Origin: Agapanthus africanus
Lineage: Eukaryota; Streptophyta; Magnoliopsida; Asparagales; Amaryllidaceae
DNA: 64,000 nt
Direction of reading: 5' to 3'
Assembly (NCBI GenBank): GCA_030015575.1
Contig: JASDDO010000016.1
Span: 67,143,396 to 67,207,395, forward strand
The notes below the pieces were generated by a model. The model was not told the DNA's origin, made no database searches, and was given only the letters and a program-made list of their open reading frames with translations. Shown piece by piece: positions 49,220 to 61,345 of the stretch (positions within the stretch are counted from its first letter, which is position 1; every line of letters starts with the position of its first letter). A program made the position numbers and the translations under genes.

Positions 49220-49787
49220 CTCTCGATAGGATACATCCATCGATATTGTACCGGTCCGGCTAACTTAGCCTCAGTTGCAAGATGAACCGTCAAGTGTATT
49301 ATGATATCGAAGAATGACGGTGGGAAAATACGCTTACAAAGTATCAACGCAATAGAATTTTCTAGTTTATCCAGCGTCACAACTTCCAGTGTTTTAGCAC
49401 ACAACTCTCTGAAAAAACAACATAGGTCGTTGATTACTAGACCAACCGATTCGGGGAGAGAAGTCCTGAGGGCTAATGGAAGCAGGTGCTCCACGATAAC
49501 ATGGTGATCATGACTTTTCAGCCCATCGATCTTGCCTTTCACAATTTTTATTTTCTTGCTGAATGATCCTGAGAAACCTTTGGGAACTTTCAAATCATGC
49601 AACACCTGCAGGAATTTTTTCTTCTCCGGTTGTGAAATATGATAAGCGGAATTGGGAAGTACAAACTTGCCTGGTTTACCCACTACCAGTCTAGGGTGCA
49701 ATTCACTTCTTATTCCCCACTCCTGTAGATCCATCCAAGCATTCAGGTTGTCTTTCGATTTCCCGTCTTTACAAAGAAGCAAGTTGA
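49220..49787 (-). pseudogene. CACTA TNP2 transposase, DUF4218 exon, truncated
   Basis: Open frame with LCKDGKSKDNLNAWMDLQEW, GLKSHDHHVIVEHLLPLALR, LCCFFRELCAKTLEV, FPPSFFDIIIHLTVHLATEA and GPVQYRWMYPIER, the DUF4218 signature of TNP2 transposases. The catalytic Transposase_21 domain should lie upstream (right) but is cut off at 49788 by a copia LTR. Confidence 0.9.
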
Positions 49788-50645
49788 TGTTAGTTATATA
49801 TATGCCCTAAAGGCCATTGTTGTACATATGATGTATATTATAGTGGATGCTTGGATATATATAGAGATGACTTTCTTGCTCGTCATGATAGTATGCTATT
49901 TGGTTTGACTTTGTCTTAATATGTTGACTTGTATTAGTTTATTGTCTTGCTCTCACATGTTGATAAAGCCCTTAGGATATGTACTCGACTACTGGGACTA
50001 TGATGAGATCATACTAGTGGGGCCACGGTAGTCGACGAGTACATCCTATAACAGTTCCTAGTCGAAGGTGTATAGAGACAGGGCATCGATACACCATAGT
50101 AGACTAGCGTATACGCATCTTGACCCATATGATGGGCGATGGATGATCCCATATCCATCGGTGTTTGACATCAAAGATGGTGTACGGGTGCTCAGTACAG
50201 ACTGGGTACACTGGACGGACACGCCAAGAACTCCCAGATGGTATTATACCTCACATCAGATGGCAGTTCTCTGGTGACACTGGTACATGTTAGTCTGTAG
50301 ACCCGAGATCGTCATAGAGTCTTGTGTGATTCCCACTATGCTTTGATTTCTATCATACCATGTCCAAGAGGACATGCAAAACGGTGGCTTTTTGGTACAG
50401 TCCCGAATCACATGGAGGCAATGAGCGATAGGAGGGGTTTCGTCTCTCCCGATATAGGGAGTTGATGTTGTGCTGTGTTCAATTGGCTATAACTGGAAGT
50501 CCCTGGCCAGGGCGGATATAGAGTACTACTGGTAAGTGTTATCAGTAAGTTCTCGACCTGTTATGAGCCTCACATCGACACGACTTATCGGTTACTTGGG
50601 TCTGACGTATACCACCCCTAGACCAGATATACGACATATCAGACG
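49788..50645 (+). repeat. Copia family A LTR, 5' fragment in TNP2
   Basis: Plus-strand LTR start TGTTAGTTATATATATGCCC, homologous to the first 850 bases of 32656-34865. gttga (49783-49787) is its candidate target duplication. It stops at agacg (50641-50645), where a minus-strand LTR starts; the rest should lie beyond the right edge. Confidence 0.85.
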
Positions 50646-52849
50646 TGTAGGGTTACTAGGCACACTCAAGAGGTTCCACAAGGCATCTACAATGCCAAAT
50701 TCAAAAATTTAGGTGCCGAGAAACCCTAACCTAGATCGTTAACTAGAGGATAGGCGAAAGTAAAAGCAAGCAAACAACTTTGCTACTATGTGAAAGGGAC
50801 TACAATCTTTGTAGATCCGGTCCTCCACTTCCTTAGCTCCGTGATGACGTCCTTCCGCTGCGATCAACCGGATCCCGGACTCTAGCGTTGGTTTCGTCGG
50901 AGAAATAATCGGGCTAGGTCGTTGACTTCGGTGCCGAAGATGATCTACGTCGAGGCAACTCAAACTCAAGCTCCATCTTCACTAAGTCATGAAACTTGTG
51001 AAGAAAACACCCTATACAACATGGCAAGTGATAGAGGATGAAGAAATAGGAAGTGGGTTTACTTTGGATTTGGATTTCTCACTTGATTTCAACACTTGAA
51101 ATTTTCTAGCAAGCTTTTCTTTTCTTCATGAAGAAGATGAAGAAGAAGAAAAGAAAATGAATTATATGAAAAGAAAATTCAAGTGAAGACTTATCATAAT
51201 GCAACCATGGGTGAAGATAAGCTTTGTAGAGACTAAACTAGGGTTTAGGTAATGGTTAGGTTAAAGAGCAAAACAAAATGGTTAGACTTTTCAAAGATGC
51301 AAGAAGCATCATGAAGCTTCAAATGAAGAAAAAGAGAGCCACCATTTTATTTCACTAAAAATAAATAAATAAAATGAATAAAACCCTAACCATTAACCTA
51401 AACATAGTGTTATCCAAACACATACCCAAGTTTGCATGTATCATCAAACATGATACATACTAGTGCATAAACATATATCATATATACAATGTGCACAATC
51501 TAGTGAGAAAAATAATCTTAAGTGAACCAATACTAGTTAATGTAAAGTAATATATCAAATATATAATTATATATTAAATCATTAAATCAACACTTGATTT
51601 AATGATCCGGTCATACTGCATATAACCGACTAATATCAAGTGTATCAATATATCGAATCAACACTTGATTCGGTAACCCGGCTATATCACATATAACCGA
51701 CCGATGATACAAATCGCGAGAATAGAATTCAGTATCACATACTGGTATTATTCTCGGTCCCGCACATATCTTATATGCGCTCCTATTTCGTTTCGCTTGA
51801 GCCAGGAAACCTCTGTGTAGGACTCTAAAGACTCGTCAATACGCCGGCAGCAGGTGATGATCATATCAAACACCCACAAGCCGTAAGCGGTCTGCTAAAT
51901 GTAACGACCACCCGGGTATTGAGCGATCAGAAGATCAACGAGCAAGCCCGCTCACACTCCTGTGAATCCAACCAGTAACACTTACCGTACAGTCCGGCCT
52001 GTTCGTCTGATATGTCGCATATCTCACCTAGGGGTGGTAAACGTCAGACCCCAGTAGCTCGATAAATCGTGTCGATATGTGGTCTATAACATATCAAGAT
52101 ACTACTGATAACACTTACCAGTAAATCTCAGCAACCCTGGCCAGGGATTTCCGGTTATAGCCAATCGAACACAGCGCAACATCAACTCCCTATACCAGGA
52201 GAGACGAATCCCCTCCTATCGCTCATTGCCTCCATGTGGTTCGGGACTGTACCCAAAAACCACCGTTTTGCACGCCCTCTTGGACGTGGTAAGGTGGAAA
52301 TCAAAGCACAGTGGGAATCATACAAGACTCTGTGACGATCTCAGGTCTACAGACTAACTTGTACCAGTGTCACCAGAGAACTGCCATCTGACGTAAGGTA
52401 TAATACCATGTGGGAGTTCTCGGCGAGTCTGTCCAGTGTACCCAGTCTCCACTGAGCACCCGTATATCATCTCTGATGTCAAACACCAATGGATATGGGA
52501 TCATCCATCGCCCATCTATATGGGTCGAGAAGGTATACGCTAGTCTACTCTGGTATATCGATGCCCCGTCTCTATACACCCACGACTAGGGACCTTGAAG
52601 GATGTACTTATGGACTACCATGTCCCCACTAGTATGATCCGCATCATAGTCCAGGTAGTCAAGTACACATCCTAAGGGCTTTACCAACATGTAACAGAGA
52701 AACAATCAGTGTACACGTTAAGGTAAAGAGCAACCAGATAGCATACTATCATGTCGAGCAAGAAAGTCCTCCCTATATATGTCCAAGCATCTACTACAAT
52801 ATGCATCCTATGTATAGTAATAGCCTCTAGGGCATACATATAACTAACA
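50646..52849 (-). repeat. 3' LTR of a minus-strand copia A element
   Basis: 2204 bp, reverse complement of the family A LTR. It lies head-on against the LTR fragment at 49788-50645, making a large imperfect inverted repeat. A polypurine tract (aagtgggagat on the minus strand) adjoins at 52850-52860. Confidence 0.9.
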
Positions 52850-53320
52850 ATCTCCCACTTGCACTAGGGCCATCTGTAGCAGTGGTTGCAGTATCTAATA
52901 CTCAACCATCCCATATAAGTCTCTCTCTGGGAAAAAGCCTTTATGAGTGGATCCGCCGTGTTGTCCTCTGAGTCTACCCTCCTAACCTCGATCATCCTGG
53001 AGATCAACTATCTCCATGATCAGGTGATGCTGCTTCAGAATATGTGTGGATCACTGATGGGACAGGCGTTCCTAGGCATAAGCCACAACTCCATTGTCTC
53101 ACAATGGTAGGAACGAAGTTCATTTCATGAACTAATATACACCCAGACTTTCTCTTTAGTAGCATCTTTGGTAACGATGTATCTTGCCTTTAATCGTCTA
53201 GTATGTCACGGTATCTAGCTTGGAACTCTTCCAACATACCGTCCCTCCACTAAGGGTAAAGACAATGCCTGTGACTGACATTCAGTCGTCCTTATCACCC
53301 TGGAACCTTTCCAGTGATTC
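52850..53320 (-). pseudogene. Copia A RNase H end, truncated
   Basis: Homologous to 32190-32655 reversed, covering the RNase H C-terminal region (SEDNTADPL-like text) and the tract. Cut at 53320 by the next LTR; gattc (53316-53320) is the candidate target duplication of that insertion. Confidence 0.8.
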
Positions 53321-55523
53321 TGCAGGGTTCCTAGGCACACTAATGAAGTCTCACAAGTGATCAAACATGGCCAATTAATATTTTACAAGTGCCGAGAAAC
53401 CCTAATACGGATCGTTAACTAGATATATAGGCGATGCGATGCAAATAAACGAATTATAGCTAAAGGAAAGGGGCTACAACCTTTGTAGATCCGGTCCTCC
53501 ACCTCCTAGGCTCCATGATGACGTCCCTCCGCTGTCCAAATCGAATCTCGGACTCTAGCATTGGCTTCATCGGAGAAATGGGCGGGCTAGGTCGTCGGCT
53601 TCGATGCCGAAGATGATCTACATCGAGGCAACTCAAGATCAAATTCCAACTTCACCAAGTCGTGAAACTTGTGAAGAAAACACCCTATACTACTTGGAAA
53701 GAGGTAGAGGATGAAGAAATAGGAGGTGGGTTCACTTTAGAATTGGATTTCTCACTCTTTTCCTCAAGATGCCATTAATGGTGGCAAGCTTTTTCTTGAA
53801 GATGAAGTAGAAGAAGAAGATAGATTATGATAAGTATTATCTTTTAAAAAGAAAAATAATATGAATACTTATCATATCCTAACCATAGTCAAGTGTAGAG
53901 AGCAAACTAGGGTTAGGTGAATGGTTAGGTTAAGAGAAGAAAACAAAATGGTCAACCTTTTCAACTCTTCATGAAGCTTCATGAAAGAACCAAAGAAAGC
54001 CACCATTTACCTTTTCTTTTCCAAAATAAATAATCAATATAAATAAATGAACAAGTAAACAAAACCCTAACCATTCATATAACCATGGTTTAGTCTTTAC
54101 ACATGCACAAGTTAACATGTATCATCAAACATGATACAATCAAGTGTACACAAAAATATATCACATTTACAATATGCACATCAAGTGAGAAAATCCTTTT
54201 AAAATGAACCAATACTAGTTAATGCAAAGTAATATATCAAATATATAATTAAATCATTAAATCAACACTTGATTCAATGATCCAGTCATGTCGCACATAA
54301 CCGACTAGTATTCAATGTATCGATTTATCGAATTAATCTTCGATTCGATAACTAGGTTATATCGCATACAACCAATCGAAACATTCATCGCAAGAATGAA
54401 ATACGGTATCACATACACGCATTATTCTCGGTCCCGTACATATCTCATATGCGCTCCTATTTCGTTTCGCTTGAGCCAGGAAACCTCTGTGTAGGACTCT
54501 AAAGACTCATCAATACGCCGGCAGCAGGTGATGATCATATCAAACACCCACAAGCCGCAAGCGGTCTGCTAAACGTAACGGCCACCCCGGTATTGAGCGA
54601 TCAGAAGATCGACGAGCAAGCCCGCTCACACTCCTGTGAATCCAACCAGTAACACTTACCATACAGTTCGGTCTGTTCGTCTGATATGTCGCATATCTCG
54701 CCTAGGGGTGGTAAACGTCAGACCCCAATAGCTCGATAAGTCATGCCGACGTAAGGTCCATAACATTCGTGAAAATACTGATAACTCTTACCAGTATATC
54801 ACTGCAATCCTGGCCAGGGATTTCCTGTTATGGCTAGTCGTGCATAGCGCAACATCAACCCCCAATACCGGGAGAGACGAATCCCCTCCTATCGCTCATT
54901 GCCTCCATGTGAATCGGGACTGTACCCAAAAACCACCTGTTTGCACGACTCAGTAGAGCCGTGGTAGGGTGGAAATCAAAGCATAGTAGGAGACACACAA
55001 GACTCTATGAAGATCTCGGGTCAACAGACTAAGTTGTACCAGTGTCACCAGAGAACTGCCATCTGACGTGAGGTATAATACCATCTGGGAGTTCTCGGCG
55101 AGTCCGTTGAGTGTACCCAGTCTCTACTGAGCACCCGCATACTATCTCTGATGTCAACACCAATGGATGTGGGATCATCCATCGCCCATCACATGGGTCG
55201 AGAAGATATACGCTAGTCTACTCTGGAATATCGATGCCCCGTCTCGATATTCCCACGACTAGGAACAATGAAGGATGTACTCATTAACTACCCAGGCCCC
55301 ACTAGTATGATCTACATCATATTCCTGGAAGTCGAGTACACATCCTAAGGGCTTTATCAACATGTAATCAGAGAGACAGAAAGTATACATATTAAGATAA
55401 AGAGCTACCAGATAGCGTACTATCATGTCGAGCAAGAAAGTCCTACCTATATATGTCCCAGCATCCACTACAATATACATCCTATGTAGAGTAATGGCCT
55501 CTAGGGCATACATATAACTAACA
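53321..55523 (-). repeat. 3' LTR of a second minus-strand copia A-type element
   Basis: 2203 bp, starts TGCAGGGTTCC in plus reading and ends ...ACTAACA. Homologous to, but diverged from, 50646-52849. Followed by a polypurine tract at 55524. Confidence 0.88.
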
Positions 55524-56490
55524 ATCTCCCACTTGCACTAGGGCCATCTGTAGCAGTGGTTGCAGTATCACATACTCAACCATCCCTTATGAGTCTCTCT
55601 CTGGGAAAAGGCCTTCCTGAGTGGATCCGCCGTGTTGTCCTCTGAGTCTACTCTCCTAACCTCGATCACCCTAGAGATCAACTATCTCCATGATCAGGTG
55701 ATGCTTCCTAAGAATATGTCTGGGTCACTGATGGGATCGGGGTTCCTGGGCCAAAGCCACACTTCCATTGTCATACAATGGTGGGAACCTAGTTCATCTT
55801 ATGAACCACTATACACCCAAACTTCCTCTTTGGTAGTATCTTTAATAGCGATGTTACCAGCCTTTATCGTTTAGTTTGCAACGGTATCTAGCTTGGAACT
55901 CTTCCAACATACTGTCCCTTTACCGAGGGTAAAGACAATGCCTGTGACTGACATTCAGTCGTCTTTATCACCCTGGAACTTTTCCAGTGATTCTCCCCAT
56001 GATCAACTGATACTATCTCACTATAGTTAGTGAGAATCCTAACATCCATTCAGATCTATCTCATAGATCCAAATCTCAGGATTTAGGAGGTATCACTTTG
56101 ATCCTATATGGATAATATATGTGATAAGAGGAGATCGACCGATCGTAGCATAGGAAATTCCTTTCCTATCAAGAGTATGTCATCCACGTACTCTACGAGG
56201 ATCATTACCATACTCCATACTACCCTTTTGTACATACAAGGTTCATCTACGATTTTGATGAAGTCAAACTCTTTGACTACCATATCAAAACAGATGTTCC
56301 AACTCCGCGATGCCTGCTTTATCCTGTAAAGCAACTTGCACACGTTTCCGCTGCTCCCACTGTTTACGAAGTCCTCTGGCTGTGTTCTTATAGACGTTCT
56401 CTTCTAAATCAGTATTTAGAAAAGCAGTCAGGGCATCCAACCACCAGATATCGTAGTCATGGTATGTAGCAATGTTAAGTAAGTGATCTG
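55524..56490 (-). pseudogene. Copia A-type RT and RNase H remnant
   Basis: Minus-strand frames match copia A. 56104-56343 reads CFDMVVKEFDFIKIVDEPCM and VEYVDDILLIGKEFPMLRS, the RT catalytic motif. 56285-56500 reads IATYHDYDIWWLDALTAFLN then DLEENVYKNTARG. Frameshifts separate them from the RNase H part at 55530-55900. At about 56480-56510 similarity switches from family A to family B. Confidence 0.85.
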
Positions 56491-59400
56491 CCGTTATCAA
56501 ATCCTTAGAACATGCACTCTTGTTCTAAAGCTGCTTCCGATCGTTTCTTCAGGATTGGATTAATATCAACTTATTTCATCTACTGCAAGAACAACATCTG
56601 GTGTGGTACTTGACATCTCATGATTGACTCAATTACCTAAGTAAGTGATCTGCCAATCATGTACATCCCTCTCTACTTTAGTCTATAAGACACCTTTAGA
56701 GGGGGTGACTCCATCACCTGCAGGTACACTACCGTGCCAGGAGTCGTCCATTCTAAATACTCATAGAATGCTGTCAAAAGTACCCAGATTAGGAAACCAC
56801 CCAAATCTAGATCTAAAACCATAGATCCAGTAACCAGAATGCATGATATAATATCCAAGTCCTATGTGGAGAAACCACTGTGTGACAACCAAAGAATAAC
56901 CGATCGTAGTATAGGAATATCACTTCCTACTCTGTGTATGTCATCCTAATACCAGGACATCACACCCTACTACCTTCTTAACAGATCCATCCCCTATTCT
57001 GATGAAGTCAAACCTATGACTGTCACATCAGAAATAGATTATCTATCTCCGCTATATCTGCTTAAGTCTATAAATAGACATAAGCATCTTGCCCACTGTG
57101 CTTCCGTTGCTCCCACTGACTATGACAACCCTCTGGCAGAGTCATATAGACGTACACTTCTAAAGCCAGTTTAGAACGACGCTATACTCATCCTCCTGCT
57201 GGGTCTCACAGTCTGGAACAACAGCAATGGAAATTCTGGGTAAACAAGAACCTCCCTGCCACCGTCCTTGAGCATACCGAAGTACCTTTCGGGTGCCTGA
57301 GGTTACCCACTTTATCTGCGGAGTGGCCAATGGAATGTCAAATCAGATTGAATCTTTAGGTTATTATCAAATCTTCAGTAATCGTTTGCAGTTCTGGAAT
57401 CACTTCCAGTTCTACCATACTCCCACTACTGTTTTCTGAAAAAATCCATTTTTATTAAAACTGTGGCGAGTCATGAACAATATCTCTATTGATCTTCCAG
57501 ATGGTAGAAAGTCAACCCTCGTCATAGCCCGGGTCAACCCACAAACAGCCATTACAGAAACGTGCCTTGAGTTATCCAGAGTCTGGTTTTAAGCATAAGC
57601 TGGACAACTCCCCGTACCTTAACAATGTCAAGATATGAACTGTTCTATATCCAATATAGAAACAGAGGCACTGATTTAATTGAACCAGATTCAAATCATG
57701 CAGCTGTCTCCAGTGCATGTCAACTAAATGGAAAGAGGTCGATCAGCATTACTCAACTTAGGAGTACTTCCAATTATGAGTAACCTGAAAGAGAAGCAAG
57801 TCCTCTTAATCATTACTATCAACTGAATACCATACACAAGTATCTACATCTTCGATCACCTTGAAGAATCCCAATACTTGCAATACCTGGTTCTCTACTT
57901 TACTCTTATACCTATAACTTCTCAAAATTCGGACCTTGTGTTTCTACGAAACACTTGTCTAAAAACTAGAGAAGTCAGAAGTAAGCCGAATATAGTACGA
58001 GGACTAACCCTACTGTCCTAATGGACACTGGACAATGTACAATACTTTGTACAAGTCCCTTGAGTCTAATAACTCATTCACTGTGTGTTGTAGGTTGAAA
58101 ACTGTACTTATGGTTAAGAAGAATTACACCGCTGTTCAATACTCCTTACCTAACCATCCACTGATATAGGTAAATGTCATAGACATAATTTAAAAAAGGT
58201 ATATCTCACTCTATAAAAATAGACGTACAGATATATCAATTTGAAATTGGTGCACAACAACGGATATTCAAAACCAAATATTTGCCGTCCGGCAAACAAC
58301 CCAGGTGAGTTCCTCAAATATCACCAATTACAACGAATTCCTATATAATGAGGATGATCACCTAATTCCCAATAACTTACTCCCACTCATCATCTGTAAA
58401 ACCATACAGATGTGAGAATCATACCTGGTAAATACATACCGTGGAGCAAGTGTCTAATTGGGAAATCAGTTTTCCTTTAACAGTACACAGTGAAACTGAA
58501 ACATTGAAACATTTCGATGGGGTATCCGGGTATTCCTAGTAATGCCTCTTCCATTATCCAGATTCACAACTGTAACCGTATATCTCTTTGCCACCTCTCG
58601 AAATCCCTTTATATGTCTTTAGTCATTACCTTCTGCACACCCCTTTAGGCCAAATGGTTTTCTTCCTTCCCTACCGTTCGGCACCAGCCTATGGTTTGGA
58701 AGAAGACTATCCAATAAGCATAATGGGTGTACCGTCCTAATCCTAGGAGCACTCGCATTGCGAGAGAAGGTGAAGATAAAAGACAACCGAAAAAACCTTA
58801 TTCCTATTTCTCCTGAATCAGAATCCATCCCCGAACTGGAACAACTTCCTTTCGAGTTCGTATATAACCATACGATGGAATATCCAATAAACTTGGGATC
58901 TTCGTAGTGATACGGAGTGTCCTGGAGAAATAAAAAGGTGATTTAGGATTGGCGAAGAAATATTTGGTTTGGTTGTGAATAGCAGTCGCAATTTACTTTG
59001 CCCTCTTACTAATCCCTTTCTTTGTCTTAACTTAATACCTTCTGTACACCGTTTAGGCTAATTGGTTTTCTTATTCTCTACCGTTCGGCACCTGCCTATG
59101 GTTTGGAAGAAGACTATCCAATTTGCGTAATAGGTGTACTATCTCTTAAACCAAGGAGTACTCGCAACCTGAGAGAAGGTAAAAGGAAAAGACAACTGAA
59201 TAGTCCTATTCGTTTTCTCCAGAACCAGAAACCATCCTTGAATTCCTACGAGTTTGTATATAACCATACGATGGTTTTGTCCAATGGAAGTGGACGTTCG
59301 TAGTAATACGGGGTGTCCTGGAGAAAATGGTAAAAGTAGGAGTGGCAAAGAGGTCTGCAACTCTGACAATCCAAAAGCCAGTGTTAAGAAGGTTCGGTCA

Positions 59401-61345
59401 ACTTGGTCACTGAGTCATAGTCTAGGGTCGGGTCAATAGTCGCTGCCAAAGAGAGAGAGAAAAGAAACACTCAGCGTGCACTCTAACCTAGATCAGAATG
59501 GTTATCACTTTATCTAATCTGGAAACCTCCCACTGTAACGTCAAATTCTTCCCCAAACCTGAAAGAAGAATTAGCCGGGATCACCCGAAGAGTAAACTAA
59601 CTCATCAGTGGGAATCGGGATCCAACTATCATCGCATGATAACTTGACGGAATCCACTCAAGTCACCACACTCCAGAAGGTATGCGCATGCCTGGCAAGT
59701 TTCAGTTTCTTTAGAAACTCCCGATGTGATTTTTACCCCTAGGACCCAAGTGACCTTGACACAGTCAACAAATCAAAGAGTCCTAGTCAAGTTCAACCCG
59801 TCATTATCCTGGATTGCATTAAACCCACCCGTACGAGCCCTTGACACAATCAGTAAGGCCGCACGACTGTCCTAACCAATCCCATTAATATGCTACAAAC
59901 AAACACTACTTAGCTACCGCACATTACGCCTTGACACAGTCAACAAATGAAGTACGAATACTAAGTAATACTTGTAAGAAATGACGGAGGGCTACGTCTA
60001 GTTTTTGGCGAAAAAATTTTAACGTAATGAACATGATATCGTTGAAGGAACTGCATAGTTTTTTTTATAAAAATATAGTGACGACAACCCTTTGCTAAAG
60101 AGGTCACTCCCGGTGAAGGGATCTCGGCTCTTTCCCCGTAGAATGAGGTGCAGGATATTCTAACTGAATACCACGATGCAAATCAAAAGGCAATCGGCTA
60201 TAGTGAAGTTATTGCCCTGATGCAAACTTCTGTCCAAGGGGTCACTCCCGGTGAAGGGATCCCGGCCCTTCCCTCGTCGACTGAGGAGCAGGATATTCCA
60301 ACTGAATACCACGATGCAAAACAAAAGTGATCGTCGTTGCAATAACAGCTTTTTGAAAAATGTTCCAACAACATCAGAATAGGTTTGTTTATCTTGCATT
60401 GATCCGAATCAACGCAGTCCCATCAATTGATCACACCACAAAAGAACGAAAATAATGATGTACGTATATGCCATCCGCATTCGCCACTGGGTCCCGTCAT
60501 CACCCGTTAGGTTACTTAACTAACGACAGAGCGGGGACTGGACTAGCGCGGATGCAAAACATATACAACATCTACTAGTATATATATAATATATAATTTT
60601 CGCTCAAGGCGTGATAAAATGCAACATCACAGAAATGTAACCAGCATCACAAAACAATACAGATATCAGGGATCCCCGGGTTTCATAGAGCCGCTACTGA
60701 AACCCGACGTTCCCCTGGTCGTGTGGATAGCCTGTGCAAAGAGATCCTAGACCCCTACGGGCGCGGCAAGTTACCCGCCAAAACCTGAAGCGAGGCTGCC
60801 CCCTTCAGCAACGTGAATGGACCACCCAGCACTTCACGGAATCCGGTAACTTGGGCACCCCTCCTTGGGCCAAACTATACCCCCTACGAGTGCGGCGAAT
60901 AGCCCGCCAATTCTAGAGTAAAGCCCCTCCGTCTCAATGCCATGAGATGCGGGCTCGTTGCCCTCTAGAACCCGGCTATCCGTGCACCCCTCCACGGGGC
61001 AATCCTAGTACAGAAAGTAAAATATACATACAACGGGTACATCGACCGCAACCTGGTCGTGCCCCAAAAGAATAATACAAACAGGCAGTGACGGCAGTCC
61101 ACATGTCGTACGCTCGCCCCGCAATATCAAATGTACATATAAAACAAAACTGTACTAACATTGCAACCAGGCTATCCCCCACGACCGATCCGCAACATCA
61201 TAGCACAACACAGAACATCAATGTGAATGTCACGTTCGCAAATTCGTCTAAAAGGGCTATAGCAGATAGACTGGATTTACCGATCGAGTGACATTCACTG
61301 TCGCAGATATAATGTAAATACTGTGAACTAGCGTGTTTAAAATTT
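56491..61345 (-). mobile_element. Copia B-type internal region (minus)
   Basis: Reverse-complement homologue of about 23950-28390 of the intact copia B element, in order: pol remnants (56500-58600), the two-copy repeat (about 58620-59240), the splice-acceptor-like tract (59443-59445), the triple palindrome motif (59756, 59841, 59931), the two-copy leader repeat (60075-60320) and the leader block (60402-61345). No long frame. Confidence 0.8.
59756..59943 (-). repeat. Triple inverted-repeat motif, third leader copy
   Basis: ttgacacagtcaa at 59756 and 59931 and ttgacacaatcag at 59841; spacing 85 and 90. The outer two keep the palindrome; the middle one has lost it. Confidence 0.75.

Larger units (their letters stand above)
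7055..49787 (-). mobile_element. CACTA (En/Spm) DNA transposon, nested and incomplete
   Basis: The left terminus at 7055 is CACTACTACAAATAAGG, the standard plant CACTA end. It is followed by about 550 bases of subterminal palindromes. Inside, on the minus strand, lie an ORF1 gene of Transposase_24 type (left) and a TNP2 gene with DUF4218 and DUF4216 domains (right), the usual order in these elements. Insertions at 10346-34865 and 35831-48398 break it, and a copia LTR cuts it at 49788, so the N-terminal half of TNP2 and the other terminus are not seen. tgg at 7052-7054 is a candidate 3-bp target duplication. Both genes carry stops or shifts, so the element is not autonomous. Confidence 0.9.
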
